A stretch of 26,662 bases of DNA, taken from positions 1 through 26,662 of the forward strand of contig MEHH01000009.1 in the NCBI GenBank assembly GCA_001940755.1, given 5' to 3'. The position numbers and the translations under genes were made by a program. Below the pieces are notes generated by a model. The model searched no databases and had not been told where the DNA came from. It saw only the letters and a list, made by a program, of their open reading frames with translations. The stretch comes from Candidatus Heimdallarchaeota archaeon AB_125 (lineage in GTDB: Archaea; Asgardarchaeota; Heimdallarchaeia; Heimdallarchaeales; Heimdallarchaeaceae). Shown piece after piece: positions 1-7,759 of the stretch. Numbering within the stretch: the first letter of the stretch is position 1; the number at the start of each line of letters is the position of its first letter.

Positions 1-419
1 TCAGTTTTCGAATCCATTTCTGGTTTATAATATTTGTTGAATAGAAAATAACACGCAGGGCACAGACAGATTACTTTTTTGAACTTTTTGAAGATTTCGA
101 TGTTTTCTTTTTTAGCAATTTCAAATTCCTCATTGCAGCCCGATGCAAACCAAGGCCAACCACAACAAATCTCCGTGTCTAGTATGGTGAAGTCGACACC
201 CTGCTTGAGTAAATATTCTAGTGAATGCTCTGTATACCTTGGAATTCGAATCGTTGATAAACAACCCATAAAATAAAGTGTTTCTGACTGCTTTGGGATA
301 CCCTCAGACCTTCGAATTCGCATTTTGTTAGAAGGATAGGGAGATCTATATTTAGTGAAGCATTCTTGCATATCTTTTAATCCTTCGAATGTCAATCCTT
401 GTTCAAGGAACTTCTCCTT
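1..419 (-). CDS. Heterodisulfide reductase-like CCG-domain protein, 3' part, cut at both ends
   Basis: The minus strand stays open from 497 to the window edge and reads as the second half of an HdrD/GlpC-type iron-sulfur protein. A linker (EKFLEQGLTFEGLKDM) leads into LYFMGC, then ICCGWPWFASGC, then CLCPACYFLFNKYY. This is the cysteine-rich CCG domain, which in this family binds a [4Fe-4S] cluster and works in disulfide or electron-transfer chemistry. The expected N-terminal ferredoxin-like domain (CxxCxxCxxxCP) is absent: upstream in this frame lies the body of rpoA2. No convincing start or ribosome-binding site is visible. I infer that homology begins near 419, at the point where rpoA2 homology ends, so this is a gene fragment joined to rpoA2 by rearrangement or misassembly. 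The C-terminus runs off the window. Confidence 0.7.
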
Positions 420-1107
420 TAATTGGTATTTCTCGTACTTTTTCAGCAAGTTTAGGAAGGTCACTGAATTTAAGCTCTTTAAGTGGAGTAATAATAATCA
501 TTTCTTTGTCTTCTGCATCGATCTCAACATTACACTCCTTTCTTCGTAATTGAATTTTCTTCATAACAGTCTGAGCATCAGTATCCTTGTCTTCAAGTAG
601 AACGGAACCAAGCTTAATTCTCACAGTTCCTTCAGAGAAACTATGAGTTATACTCTGTGCGACTTTGTTAACAGTTGTAAGTTCTATTCTTCTAGCAACT
701 TGTTTTGCTAGGTTTTCACTCTTTTCTGTTACTTCATCTAAATAGATGGTCATTGTTGGTGTGCTAGGATTCTTTCGAGCATCAAGAATTTCAATTAAAC
801 GAGGTAACCCTCTTAAAACAGACATTTCAGCTACACCTGAATAATGAAATGTTTGAAGTGTCATTTGTGTTCCTGGTTCTCCAATAGATTGAGCTGCAAC
901 AGTACCTACTGCACTTCCTGGATCAATTTGAGCAAATTCATAGCTGTTGATAATTTCTTTGATAATTTGTTCAAGTTGACTTTTGGTTAGTTTTTTCCCT
1001 TCTAATTCGCTCTTCAATTCATCATATACAGTATCAGGAACTTGCTTTTTCTTATGAAAAATTTCTAATCGTGTTTTAATTTGATCTTTAGTTAGAAGTT
1101 GTGCCAT
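403..1107 (-). CDS. rpoA2: DNA-directed RNA polymerase subunit A'' (RpoA2), C-terminally truncated
   Basis: This is the C-terminal part of the split archaeal largest RNAP subunit, which carries the trigger loop and jaw. The trigger loop is clear at residues 73-94 (QSIGEPGTQMTLQTFHYSG), followed by the conserved RGLPRLIEILDARKNPSTP segment and the jaw region. The start ATG at 1107 has a strong site (GGGAGG at 1115-1120, 7 nt spacing) lying inside the last codons of rpoA1, so the two are translationally linked. Only 234 residues are present against roughly 390 in the family. The protein stops right after the IPIKG that normally leads into the C-terminal clamp segment. Downstream sequence in every frame is not A'' but a CCG-domain protein. 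As it stands the subunit should not assemble normally; an artefactual junction is the simplest reading. Confidence 0.93.
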   Translation of the reverse strand: MAQLLTKDQIKTRLEIFHKKKQVPDTVYDELKSELEGKKLTKSQLEQIIKEIINSYEFAQIDPGSAVGTVAAQSIGEPGTQMTLQTFHYSGVAEMSVLRGLPRLIEILDARKNPSTPTMTIYLDEVTEKSENLAKQVARRIELTTVNKVAQSITHSFSEGTVRIKLGSVLLEDKDTDAQTVMKKIQLRRKECNVEIDAEDKEMIIITPLKELKFSDLPKLAEKVREIPIKGEVP

Positions 1108-1109
1108 TT

Positions 1110-3797
1110 TTATTCCTCCCCTGCTTCTTCTGGATGAGTTTCCAGGATTTTGCTAATAATAATAGACACATTAACTGCTTTTCCATGATCACTTTTAGCT
1201 GGATCTACATTATCTTCTCCATACAAGAATTGCACAATCTCGCCTGCAGCATTTCGAACTGTTTTATCATAACAGGAAGAGATATCCTGTAAAGCATTTA
1301 CAAGTCTTCTTTGCATGTAACCACTTTGAGAAGTACGAACAGCTGTATCTACAAGTCCTTCCCTTCCACCAGCTGCATGCATAAAGAATTCAATAGGATT
1401 TAATCCTGTTCTGAAACTACTGTCAACAAAACCATGAGCTTCAGCTGAAAGATCTCCTTGTTTGAAGAAAGGAAGAACTCTGTCTTTATATCCTCTCTGA
1501 ATTCTTTGTCCACGAACTGCTTGTTGTCCTACACAAGCACTCATCTGCCCTAGATTTAGCATGTTTCCTCTAGCACCAGTTCGTGCCATAATTAAAGCTT
1601 CATTATCGTCGTCTAAGTACTCTGCACTTACATTAGAACAATCTGTTCTTGCATTTGCGAGTATTTCCATAATTCGAGCTTCTAATGTTTCTTCCTCAGT
1701 TCGTCCCGCTTGACGTTCAAGGGTTCCATTTTCATATTGTTTGATAATTTTTAGAACACTCTTCTTAGCAGTTGACAGAATATCTCCAATTTGTTTGTCA
1801 GCTTCTGGAGGGATATCAATGTCGCTTGCACCCATACTGAAACCTCTCAAAGTGATATTAGTAATAAGCATTCGAGTAACACTATCTAGAAATGTTCTTG
1901 TTCTATCGGCACCATATTCTTTTAGAATACGATGAAGCACACTATCTGGAACTTCTGCACCAAAAGCTTTCTTGTCAATAATCCCAGAAACTAAAATCCC
2001 ATCTCTAATAAGAATATATCCTTCTACAGAACACTTAACTTTCTTACAAGTATCATGTTTTTCACATAAATTATTGAACATAGTAAAATTAAAATCGTCC
2101 GGGAGTAAAGCACTAAATAATGTTTTTCCATTCCACATAGGTACTCCTTTCGGTCCTTTCTCATCAGCTTTAGGAAGATTTTCTAATCCAGCAGCTGTAA
2201 TCAATTGTGCAGCTTCACTTTTTGAGTAAATTGCGTTTTTACGAGTTAAGAAATACGCACTTGTAATAAAATCTTGAATAGCACCAATAATGGGGCCACC
2301 ATATCTTGGAGTACTTATTTGTTCTTGAACTCTCATTAAAATTCTAGCTTCAGCTTGAGCCTCTTCACTTTGAGGGACATGAAGATTCATTTCATCTCCG
2401 TCAAAATCTGCATTGTAAGGTCTACAAACAGGTAAAGTTAATCTAAAGGTCTTGTATGGAACTACTTTAACTTCATGTGCCATGATACTCATTCTATGAA
2501 GGCTTGGTTGTCGATTGAAGAGAACAACATCTCCATCTCGAAGGTGTCTCTCAATAATAAACTCAGGTTGAAGAGAATCTGCAACAGCTTGTAGGTTTCG
2601 AGCATAACGTAAGTCAACCCTTCTTCCATCGGGTCGAATAATATAATTGACACCTGGGAAATTGCGAGGACCTTTCATAACAAGTTCTTTCATTTCCTCA
2701 ATATTCCATTCAGTTACTCTTTCAGGAACAGTGAGAATTTCAGAAATATCTTTAGGAACACCCACTTCATTAATACTAAGCAATGGATCTGGGCTAATAA
2801 CAGTCCTTGCACTGAAATCTACTCTTTTACCGCTAAGATTTGCTCTAAAACGTCCTTCTTTGCCTTTCAATCTCTGAGTAATGGTTCTTAAGGCTCTTCC
2901 ACTTCGATGTCTTGCAGGGGGAATCCCACTAATTTCGTTATCAAAGTAAGTGCTAACGTGATATTGTAATAATTCCCATAAATCTTCCACAATCAATTGA
3001 GGAGCACCAGCTTCTCGATTTTCAAGTAAGCGCTGATTAATTCTAATAATATCTACAAGCTTATGTGTAAGATCATCCTCGGATCTTATGCCATTTTCCA
3101 ATGTTATGCTTGGACGAACACTTACTGGAGGTACTGGTAAAACCCAAAGAATCATCCATTCAGGGCGTGCAAAATGAGGATTGATTCCTAAAAGCCTACA
3201 ATCTTCTTTTGTAATATCTTTGAACCAACTGTGAATGTCTAAAGGAGACAGCTTGTTGGTTTGTTTTTGACCAGTATCAGTTTCTACTTCTTCAAAATAA
3301 GTAGTTGGCTTTTCAAGTCTGATTTTGTTTTGTTCCTCATTGCAATATAAACATGCAGTCTTCTTAGCTGCTTTTTTCAGCACTTCTTCAACAAGATCAT
3401 AATCAGGAACACCCCATTGATCTTCATATTCATCCATTTTGTTAATGATTTCCTCGATTTCAGGTGGTTCAAGGAGAACACGATGACAAGCACGACAAGT
3501 GGCTCTAAGGACCTTATAAATAAGTTTGTTAAAACCAACGTGAGTAACAGGACGAGAAAGTTCAATATGTCCAAAATGGCCAGGACAACTGCCAACCCTA
3601 GCTCCACAAGTTTTACATCTTTGACCAGGATCAATGGTTCCTAGAAGTCCATCCATTAAACCAGAAGTAACAGGAGTACCATCAGCATCATAGGTGTCAG
3701 GAGTAATAATACGTTCAACAGACAATTTGCGAACTGTGTCGGGATTGAGTAGTCCGAATCTTATGCCCTTTATAGTTTTATAGCTATCTGAGCTCAT
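1110..3797 (-). CDS. rpoA1: DNA-directed RNA polymerase subunit A' (RpoA1)
   Basis: This 895-residue protein is the N-terminal part of the largest archaeal RNAP subunit. It shows the clamp zinc motif CKTCGARVGSCPGHFGH (about residues 60-76), a second cysteine pair set (CRACH near 97, CLYC near 148), the RQPSLHRMSIMAHEV segment, and the catalytic Mg-binding NADFDGDEMNLH near residue 460. The bridge-helix region (EFFMHAAGGREGLVDTAVRT) lies near 790-830. Length is normal. The ATG at 3797 is preceded by GGGAG at 3807-3811. It is followed after 2 nt by rpoA2 on the same strand. Unlike most archaea, rpoB is not directly upstream; folD lies there, divergently. The split A'/A'' form next to an unsplit B subunit is seen in several archaeal groups. 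Confidence 0.97.
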   Translation of the reverse strand: MSSDSYKTIKGIRFGLLNPDTVRKLSVERIITPDTYDADGTPVTSGLMDGLLGTIDPGQRCKTCGARVGSCPGHFGHIELSRPVTHVGFNKLIYKVLRATCRACHRVLLEPPEIEEIINKMDEYEDQWGVPDYDLVEEVLKKAAKKTACLYCNEEQNKIRLEKPTTYFEEVETDTGQKQTNKLSPLDIHSWFKDITKEDCRLLGINPHFARPEWMILWVLPVPPVSVRPSITLENGIRSEDDLTHKLVDIIRINQRLLENREAGAPQLIVEDLWELLQYHVSTYFDNEISGIPPARHRSGRALRTITQRLKGKEGRFRANLSGKRVDFSARTVISPDPLLSINEVGVPKDISEILTVPERVTEWNIEEMKELVMKGPRNFPGVNYIIRPDGRRVDLRYARNLQAVADSLQPEFIIERHLRDGDVVLFNRQPSLHRMSIMAHEVKVVPYKTFRLTLPVCRPYNADFDGDEMNLHVPQSEEAQAEARILMRVQEQISTPRYGGPIIGAIQDFITSAYFLTRKNAIYSKSEAAQLITAAGLENLPKADEKGPKGVPMWNGKTLFSALLPDDFNFTMFNNLCEKHDTCKKVKCSVEGYILIRDGILVSGIIDKKAFGAEVPDSVLHRILKEYGADRTRTFLDSVTRMLITNITLRGFSMGASDIDIPPEADKQIGDILSTAKKSVLKIIKQYENGTLERQAGRTEEETLEARIMEILANARTDCSNVSAEYLDDDNEALIMARTGARGNMLNLGQMSACVGQQAVRGQRIQRGYKDRVLPFFKQGDLSAEAHGFVDSSFRTGLNPIEFFMHAAGGREGLVDTAVRTSQSGYMQRRLVNALQDISSCYDKTVRNAAGEIVQFLYGEDNVDPAKSDHGKAVNVSIIISKILETHPEEAGEE

Positions 3798-3867
3798 TCT
3801 TTTTTTCTCCCAAAAAATTGTAGAATCTCTACACTAGTCACATGACTTACACCACGGCTTCTAGTAT

Positions 3868-3879
3868 TTGATAAAAACC
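3868..3879 (-). promoter_or_regulatory. Candidate TATA box for rpoA1
   Basis: On the minus strand this reads GGTTTTTATCAA, an A/T-rich TATA-like element with a G/purine-flanked upstream side (AAAAGG). It sits about 70-80 bp before the rpoA1 ATG, which would give a 5' leader of roughly 45 nt containing the GGGAG ribosome-binding site. Assigned by position and composition only. Confidence 0.4.
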
Positions 3880-3935
3880 TTTTGATTACAAACCATTTGC
3901 TCTTAGCTGAAATCACATTCTAGTAGTGTTAGGTG

Positions 3936-3956
3936 TTCTGTAAAGAATTCTGTAAA
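3936..3956 (+). repeat. Tandem 9-bp direct repeat upstream of folD
   Basis: TTCTGTAAA occurs at 3936-3944 and again at 3948-3956, a 12-bp period close to one helical turn. It lies just upstream of an AATTTATTAA TATA-like stretch (3964-3973) in the divergent rpoA1/folD region. It could be a binding site for a regulator, but the repeats are short and A/T-rich. Confidence 0.3.
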
Positions 3957-4027
3957 TACTCATAATTTATTAAGTCATTAGAAGATTATTACACAAGAAC
4001 GTGAAACAAGAAATTACAGTGATATTT

Positions 4028-4954
4028 ATGATAATTGATGGAAGAAAGTTTTCGCAAGAGTACACTGATAAAGTACTAACACCTCGTTGTGAAGTTTTCA
4101 AAGAAAAATACAACAAAGTACCCAAAATATCCACCATTATAGTGGGTGAAGATCCAGCTTCAGAATCATACCGAAGAATAAGGGAGAAGTTTTTCGCTAA
4201 AATTTGTGTTGATTCATACGTTATTCAATTACCTGAAGAAATAACAGAAAAGGAACTTCTAGATATTATAGATGAACAGAATAATGATGATAGTATTGAT
4301 GGAATACTTGTTCAATTACCTCTTCCTAAGCATATGGATGAAGATAAAATCATAGAAAGTATATCTCCAGATAAAGATATTGAGGGTTTATCTCCTGGTA
4401 ATGTATATGCTTGGACAAAATCCTCTCCCAACTTAATTCCTGCAACCGCTTTAGGAGCACTTGCTCTTTTGAAACACTATCAAATACCTATACACGGTAA
4501 ACATGCTGTTGTAGTTGGAAGAAGCATGATAATTGGAAAGCCTATTGCTCATCTTCTCCTTCGAGAACATGCAACAGTAACTATATGTCATTCGAGATCA
4601 AAACCACTTGAAAAATATACAAAGGATGCTGATATAATTATCGCAGCTGTTGGTAGAACACATCTCATCCAAAAAGGGATGGTAAAAAAGGATGTAGCTA
4701 TTGTTGATGTAGGGGTTAATTTCGAGGACGGTAAGCTGATGGGAGATACAGATTTTGACGACTTAAAAGATGATGTTGCATACATATCTCCTGTTCCTGG
4801 TGGGAGTGGTCCAGCAACTGTGACTATGTTAGCAAGTAATCTACTCCTAGCTTTTGAGCTCAAGCAAGCTAAAGATGACATTAATCTTCAAAACTGTCTG
4901 AGAGAATATTATGCAGATTATGAAGCAAAAGGAGACAAAGATCCCTGTATTTAG
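4028..4954 (+). CDS. folD: FolD-like methylene-tetrahydrofolate dehydrogenase/cyclohydrolase
   Basis: FolD interconverts methylene-, methenyl- and formyl-tetrahydrofolate with NAD(P). The Rossmann signature (VVVGRSMIIGKPIAHLLL), CHSRS, DIIIAAVGR, VDVGVN and PVPGG are all present, as are GILVQLPLP (catalytic Gln) and SPDKDIEG (Asp). I prefer ATG 4028 (MIIDGRKF) over GTG 4001, because family members start here and AGTGAT lies about 8 bp upstream; this gives 308 residues. Oddities: the catalytic lysine of YxxxK is Arg (Y-R-R-I-R), the CTPxG motif reads ATALG, the usual VGPMT reads SGPAT, and there is a charged C-terminal tail of about 25 residues. It is close to the FolD family but divergent; dehydrogenase activity is more certain than cyclohydrolase. 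It is 41 nt upstream of the PAC4-like gene and near glyA, which produces its substrate. Confidence 0.88.
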   Translation: MIIDGRKFSQEYTDKVLTPRCEVFKEKYNKVPKISTIIVGEDPASESYRRIREKFFAKICVDSYVIQLPEEITEKELLDIIDEQNNDDSIDGILVQLPLPKHMDEDKIIESISPDKDIEGLSPGNVYAWTKSSPNLIPATALGALALLKHYQIPIHGKHAVVVGRSMIIGKPIAHLLLREHATVTICHSRSKPLEKYTKDADIIIAAVGRTHLIQKGMVKKDVAIVDVGVNFEDGKLMGDTDFDDLKDDVAYISPVPGGSGPATVTMLASNLLLAFELKQAKDDINLQNCLREYYADYEAKGDKDPCI

Positions 4955-4995
4955 TTCAAGAAAACTATTAAGAAGCTAACATATAGGTAATAACT

Positions 4996-5343
4996 ATGGA
5001 AGAGCCTACATTAAACACTTCACTTGAAGTAGATGGGCAAAAATATCATATAACTGCAGTTTTTTTGGAAAATGCAGTATCTATTTTTATCTACGATGAA
5101 ACTCCAAGACTTGGAACTTTAGCAATTTCTGTTCCTGGTACTGATATCATGCAAGCTTCTACACTTTATGTTACAGGTTCATCAGATGCGCACTTTGTGA
5201 GAATGCTAGGAGAAAGATTTGCTACACGAATTAGAAAATTGGTTTTATTATCTATTAGTTTGAAAGAAATATCAAATGAACTTGTAATGAAGATAATGCA
5301 GAAAACAGAACAACTCCTTTTTGAAGAGAAAAATGAAAAATAG
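4996..5343 (+). CDS. Small protein resembling proteasome assembly chaperone 4 (PAC4)
   Basis: This 115-residue soluble protein starts at an ATG preceded by AGGTAAT (4985-4991). From memory of human PSMG4, its sequence can be laid alongside nearly without gaps: FLENAVSIFIYDETPRLGTLAI against a DSLFLWVGATPxLRNLAV-type strand and turn, ASTLYVTGSSD against an STSLLGDTSD-type segment, then a helix (MLGERFATRI) against LAQRLARKT, a V-x-L-S-x-S-L strand against VFVSYNL, and a final amphipathic helix. In eukaryotes PAC3-PAC4 helps build the 20S alpha ring. Identity is low, so this is a fold-level suggestion made without a search. Other small alpha/beta proteins remain possible. Probably co-transcribed with folD (41 nt gap). 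Confidence 0.5.
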   Translation: MEEPTLNTSLEVDGQKYHITAVFLENAVSIFIYDETPRLGTLAISVPGTDIMQASTLYVTGSSDAHFVRMLGERFATRIRKLVLLSISLKEISNELVMKIMQKTEQLLFEEKNEK

Positions 5344-5361
5344 TAAGGGAATGAACCCTTA
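5344..5361. terminator. Hairpin between convergent genes
   Basis: TAAGGG (5344-5349) and CCCTTA (5356-5361) form a perfect 6-bp stem with a 6-nt loop. It lies exactly in the 23-bp gap between the stop codons of the PAC4-like gene (+) and glyA (-). A role as a bidirectional terminator or transcript 3' end is likely from position; there is no long U-run behind it. Confidence 0.45.
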
Positions 5362-5366
5362 TGAAA

Positions 5367-6695
5367 TTATTTTAGTATAGATAAACCAGGATACAGTGGA
5401 AAGTGTTTTGTAAGTTCCAAGATATCTTCCTTAACTTTGTGGGTTACTTCAGAGCTTCCTTTTGCCTTTATAACTTTTGCAAGACCTTCCGCTATTACTT
5501 TCATCTCTGATTCTTTCATTCCTCTAGAGGTAATAGCTGGGGTTCCAAGTCTTAAACCAGAAGGATGGAATGGACTTGAAGGTTCATAAGGAACAGTATT
5601 TTTGTTTAGAGTTATACCTGCTTCATCCAATGCTGTTTGAATTGGACCTCCTTTACCAGTTAAATCTTCAGGACGCAAATCAATGAGAATAAGATGGTTG
5701 TCTGTTCCGTTTGTAACTAGCTTAATTCCAAGAGCCATTAATTCATCTGCCAATACTTTAGCATTACTAACGATTTGCTTGGCATAAACTTTAAACTCAG
5801 GTTTCATAGCTTCTGCAAAGGCTACAGCTCTTGCTGCAGTAGAATGATCATGAGGACCACCTTGCAAACCTGGAAAGACTGCCGAATCTATTAATCGAGC
5901 TAGAGTAAATGGTACTCCTGCTTTTGTTTTCTTCTCAGGGTGATGTATTTCATGTAGTCTATCTTCGGTCTTGCACATTATGATTGCTCCACGTGGTCCT
6001 CTAAGACTTTTGTGAGTTGTAGTTGTTACAACATCAGCAAAAGGAACAGGATTTTCATGTACTCCACCGACAACCAAACCTGAAATGTGAGAAATATCTG
6101 CAAGTTGGTAAGCATCAACCTCTTCTGCAATTTCTTGGAAAGCTTTGAAGTCTATTTTTCTAGGATATGCAGTTAAACCCGATATAATCATCTCAGGATT
6201 TTCCTTTTTAGCTAATTCATGAATAACTGCCATATCTAGCATTTCTGTCTCTTTATCAACATCATAACTAACACAAGTATAGTTCTTACCAGAGAAATTC
6301 ACATGACTCCCATGAGTAAGATGGCCACCTGAAGTAAGACTAAAACCTAGGAATTTATCCTTTAGATTTAGTAAAGCAAAGAAAACAGCTTGATTAGCTG
6401 GGGAGCCAGAATAAGGTTGAACATTGACATGTTCAGCCCCAAAGAGCTTCTTAGCACGTTCTATAGCTAGAATCTCTACTTCATCCACAATTTCATTACC
6501 ACCATAATATCTTTTCTTAGGGTAACCTTCAGAGTATTTGTTAGTTAAAACACTCCCCATAGCCTGAAGAACAGATCGATAAGTGTAATTTTCAGAAGGG
6601 ATAAGTTCTATACCTTCTTCTTGACGTTTTAGTTCTCTTAGAAGCATATCTGCTATTTCTGGATCAGAATTAGTAATATCATTCATTAAATTCAT
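5367..6695 (-). CDS. glyA: Serine hydroxymethyltransferase (GlyA)
   Basis: This PLP enzyme converts serine and tetrahydrofolate to glycine and methylene-tetrahydrofolate. It shows the N-terminal ELIPSENYTYRSVLQAMGS, the YYGGNEIVDEVE region, QPYSGSPANQAVFFALL, the SGGHLTHGSHVNFSGK segment, the PLP-lysine motif TTTTHKSLRGPRGA and the C-terminal RLGTPAITSRG. All are intact. I place the start at ATG 6695, which has AGAGGAT 5 nt upstream (6701-6707); an open extension to 6752 lacks family similarity. This gives 442 residues, normal for the family. Its product is the substrate of the nearby folD product, so the two form a one-carbon module although they lie on opposite strands. It is divergent from the M55 peptidase gene. 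Confidence 0.96.
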   Translation of the reverse strand: MNLMNDITNSDPEIADMLLRELKRQEEGIELIPSENYTYRSVLQAMGSVLTNKYSEGYPKKRYYGGNEIVDEVEILAIERAKKLFGAEHVNVQPYSGSPANQAVFFALLNLKDKFLGFSLTSGGHLTHGSHVNFSGKNYTCVSYDVDKETEMLDMAVIHELAKKENPEMIISGLTAYPRKIDFKAFQEIAEEVDAYQLADISHISGLVVGGVHENPVPFADVVTTTTHKSLRGPRGAIIMCKTEDRLHEIHHPEKKTKAGVPFTLARLIDSAVFPGLQGGPHDHSTAARAVAFAEAMKPEFKVYAKQIVSNAKVLADELMALGIKLVTNGTDNHLILIDLRPEDLTGKGGPIQTALDEAGITLNKNTVPYEPSSPFHPSGLRLGTPAITSRGMKESEMKVIAEGLAKVIKAKGSSEVTHKVKEDILELTKHFPLYPGLSILK

Positions 6696-6778
6696 AATTA
6701 ATCCTCTGAAGAACATCAAGGCGTTTTCTTTAAATATTTTTTTCAACCGCACTACACTGCAAAAACATAGTTTATGAA

Positions 6779-6816
6779 AATCTTACCACACAAAAATAAA
6801 TTTACGTGGTAAGATT
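6779..6816. promoter_or_regulatory. 11-bp perfect inverted repeat in the glyA/peptidase divergent region
   Basis: AATCTTACCAC (6779-6789) and GTGGTAAGATT (6806-6816) are perfect inverted arms separated by 16 bp. The element sits about 85 bp upstream of the glyA start and about 110 bp upstream of the peptidase start. It could be an operator for a dimeric regulator controlling both genes, or a hairpin in an RNA leader. Confidence 0.5.
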
Positions 6817-6840
6817 CCCACATCCTATGTCGCGTGTTTT

Positions 6841-6916
6841 TCTTGTTCATCCATTCTGGTATTCATTCTTTTCTCCACCTACCCTTTTATTTCCCTCCTC
6901 CTCTCTTCTCTTACCT
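6841..6916 (+). other. Pyrimidine-rich tract before the D-aminopeptidase gene
   Basis: Of the 60 bases 6841-6900, 50 are C or T, and the run continues as CTCTCTTCTCTTACC to 6915. It ends directly before the AGTGAT ribosome-binding site and the ATG at 6929. It contains no open gene. It may be a 5' leader or a promoter-proximal strand-asymmetric element; its function is unknown. Confidence 0.55.
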
Positions 6917-6928
6917 TAGAGTGATTAT

Positions 6929-7753
6929 ATGAAAATCTATATTGTTTGTGATTTAGAAGGCGTTGCTGGTGTTGTTGATCATCGCTTGCAATGTGTATGG
7001 GATGCTGAATCTTTTGTAGCTTTTGACGGTGAATACTATAAACAGGCTAGAAAGTTAGCTACTTTGGAGCTTAATGCTCTTGTAGAGGGGGCGATTGAAG
7101 GAGGAGCTAAGGAAATTGTTGCTTGGGATGGACATGGATCTTTTCCTGGAGGACTAGATGTAGAGCTAATACATCCAGAATGTAAACTGGTCATGGCAGC
7201 AGGAGATGGGGGACCAGAAGGACTAGATGAGAGCTATGATGGTCTGTTTCTGTGTGGATTGCATGCTATGGCAGGAGTAGAGAAAGGAGTGATGGCGCAT
7301 AGTTTCTGGGGAGGGATAGATGAAGTGGTAATAAACGGGATAAAAGTAGGAGAAGTGGGAATGAATAGCGCACTAGCAGGATCGTATGGAGTGCCAACAG
7401 TGTTCATAAGTGGAGACAAAGACGGAGCAGAAGAAGCACAAAAACTTATCCCGAACATAGTTACAACAATAGTAAAAGAAGGAATGAAACCAGCAAGAAA
7501 GAGGTTGGGGAAAATACCTACACTATCATTGACACCGCTGAAAGCTAGAGAAGTGATAAAGGAGAAAGCGAAGGAAGCAATGGGGAAAATAAAGGAAATA
7601 GAACCATTTGTAATAGAAGGACCATATACAGTAAGAACAAAGTATGAGAAAAAAGAATTTGCGGACTGGAATGAAAAGAAACCCAATGCGAAAAGAATAG
7701 ATGATTATACAGTGGAAGTAAAGGGAAAAAGCTTAGAAGAGCCTTTATTCTAA
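6929..7753 (+). CDS. M55-family D-aminopeptidase (DppA-like)
   Basis: Members of peptidase family M55 are zinc-dependent decameric enzymes; B. subtilis DppA hydrolyses D-Ala-containing dipeptides. All five metal ligands are visible in register: D8 and E10 (VCDLEG), H69 (DGHG), H112 (GLHAM) and E142 (VGEVGMN). Length (274) is typical, and no signal peptide is present, so it should be cytosolic. ATG 6929 is preceded by AGTGAT. The first 50 or so codons are T-rich like the rest of the window, whereas the rest of the gene strongly prefers codons ending in A or G (GGA, ATA, AGA), giving a purine-loaded sense strand. That composition differs from neighbours and might reflect a different history. 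The true substrate in this archaeon is unknown. Confidence 0.9.
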   Translation: MKIYIVCDLEGVAGVVDHRLQCVWDAESFVAFDGEYYKQARKLATLELNALVEGAIEGGAKEIVAWDGHGSFPGGLDVELIHPECKLVMAAGDGGPEGLDESYDGLFLCGLHAMAGVEKGVMAHSFWGGIDEVVINGIKVGEVGMNSALAGSYGVPTVFISGDKDGAEEAQKLIPNIVTTIVKEGMKPARKRLGKIPTLSLTPLKAREVIKEKAKEAMGKIKEIEPFVIEGPYTVRTKYEKKEFADWNEKKPNAKRIDDYTVEVKGKSLEEPLF

Positions 7754-7759
7754 GAAAAA

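Noticed and set aside
403..1107. A simple frameshift explaining the short rpoA2
   Set aside because: I translated the minus strand below 403; the continuing open frame encodes a CCG iron-sulfur domain, and none of the A'' C-terminal motifs appear, so one indel cannot restore the subunit.
4001..4027. GTG start for folD
   Set aside because: The nine extra residues do not match the family, and ATG 4028 has an AGTGAT site at suitable spacing.
6700..7100. Replication origin suggested by the composition switch
   Set aside because: No repeated origin-recognition boxes, no adjacent orc1/cdc6 gene, and purine counts in sampled lines of the UbiD region do not continue the skew.
7234..7686. 150-residue reading frame antisense to the M55 peptidase
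   Set aside because: It is a shadow of the purine-rich sense gene, with low-complexity Ser/Phe/Pro content, no start signal and no recognisable motif.
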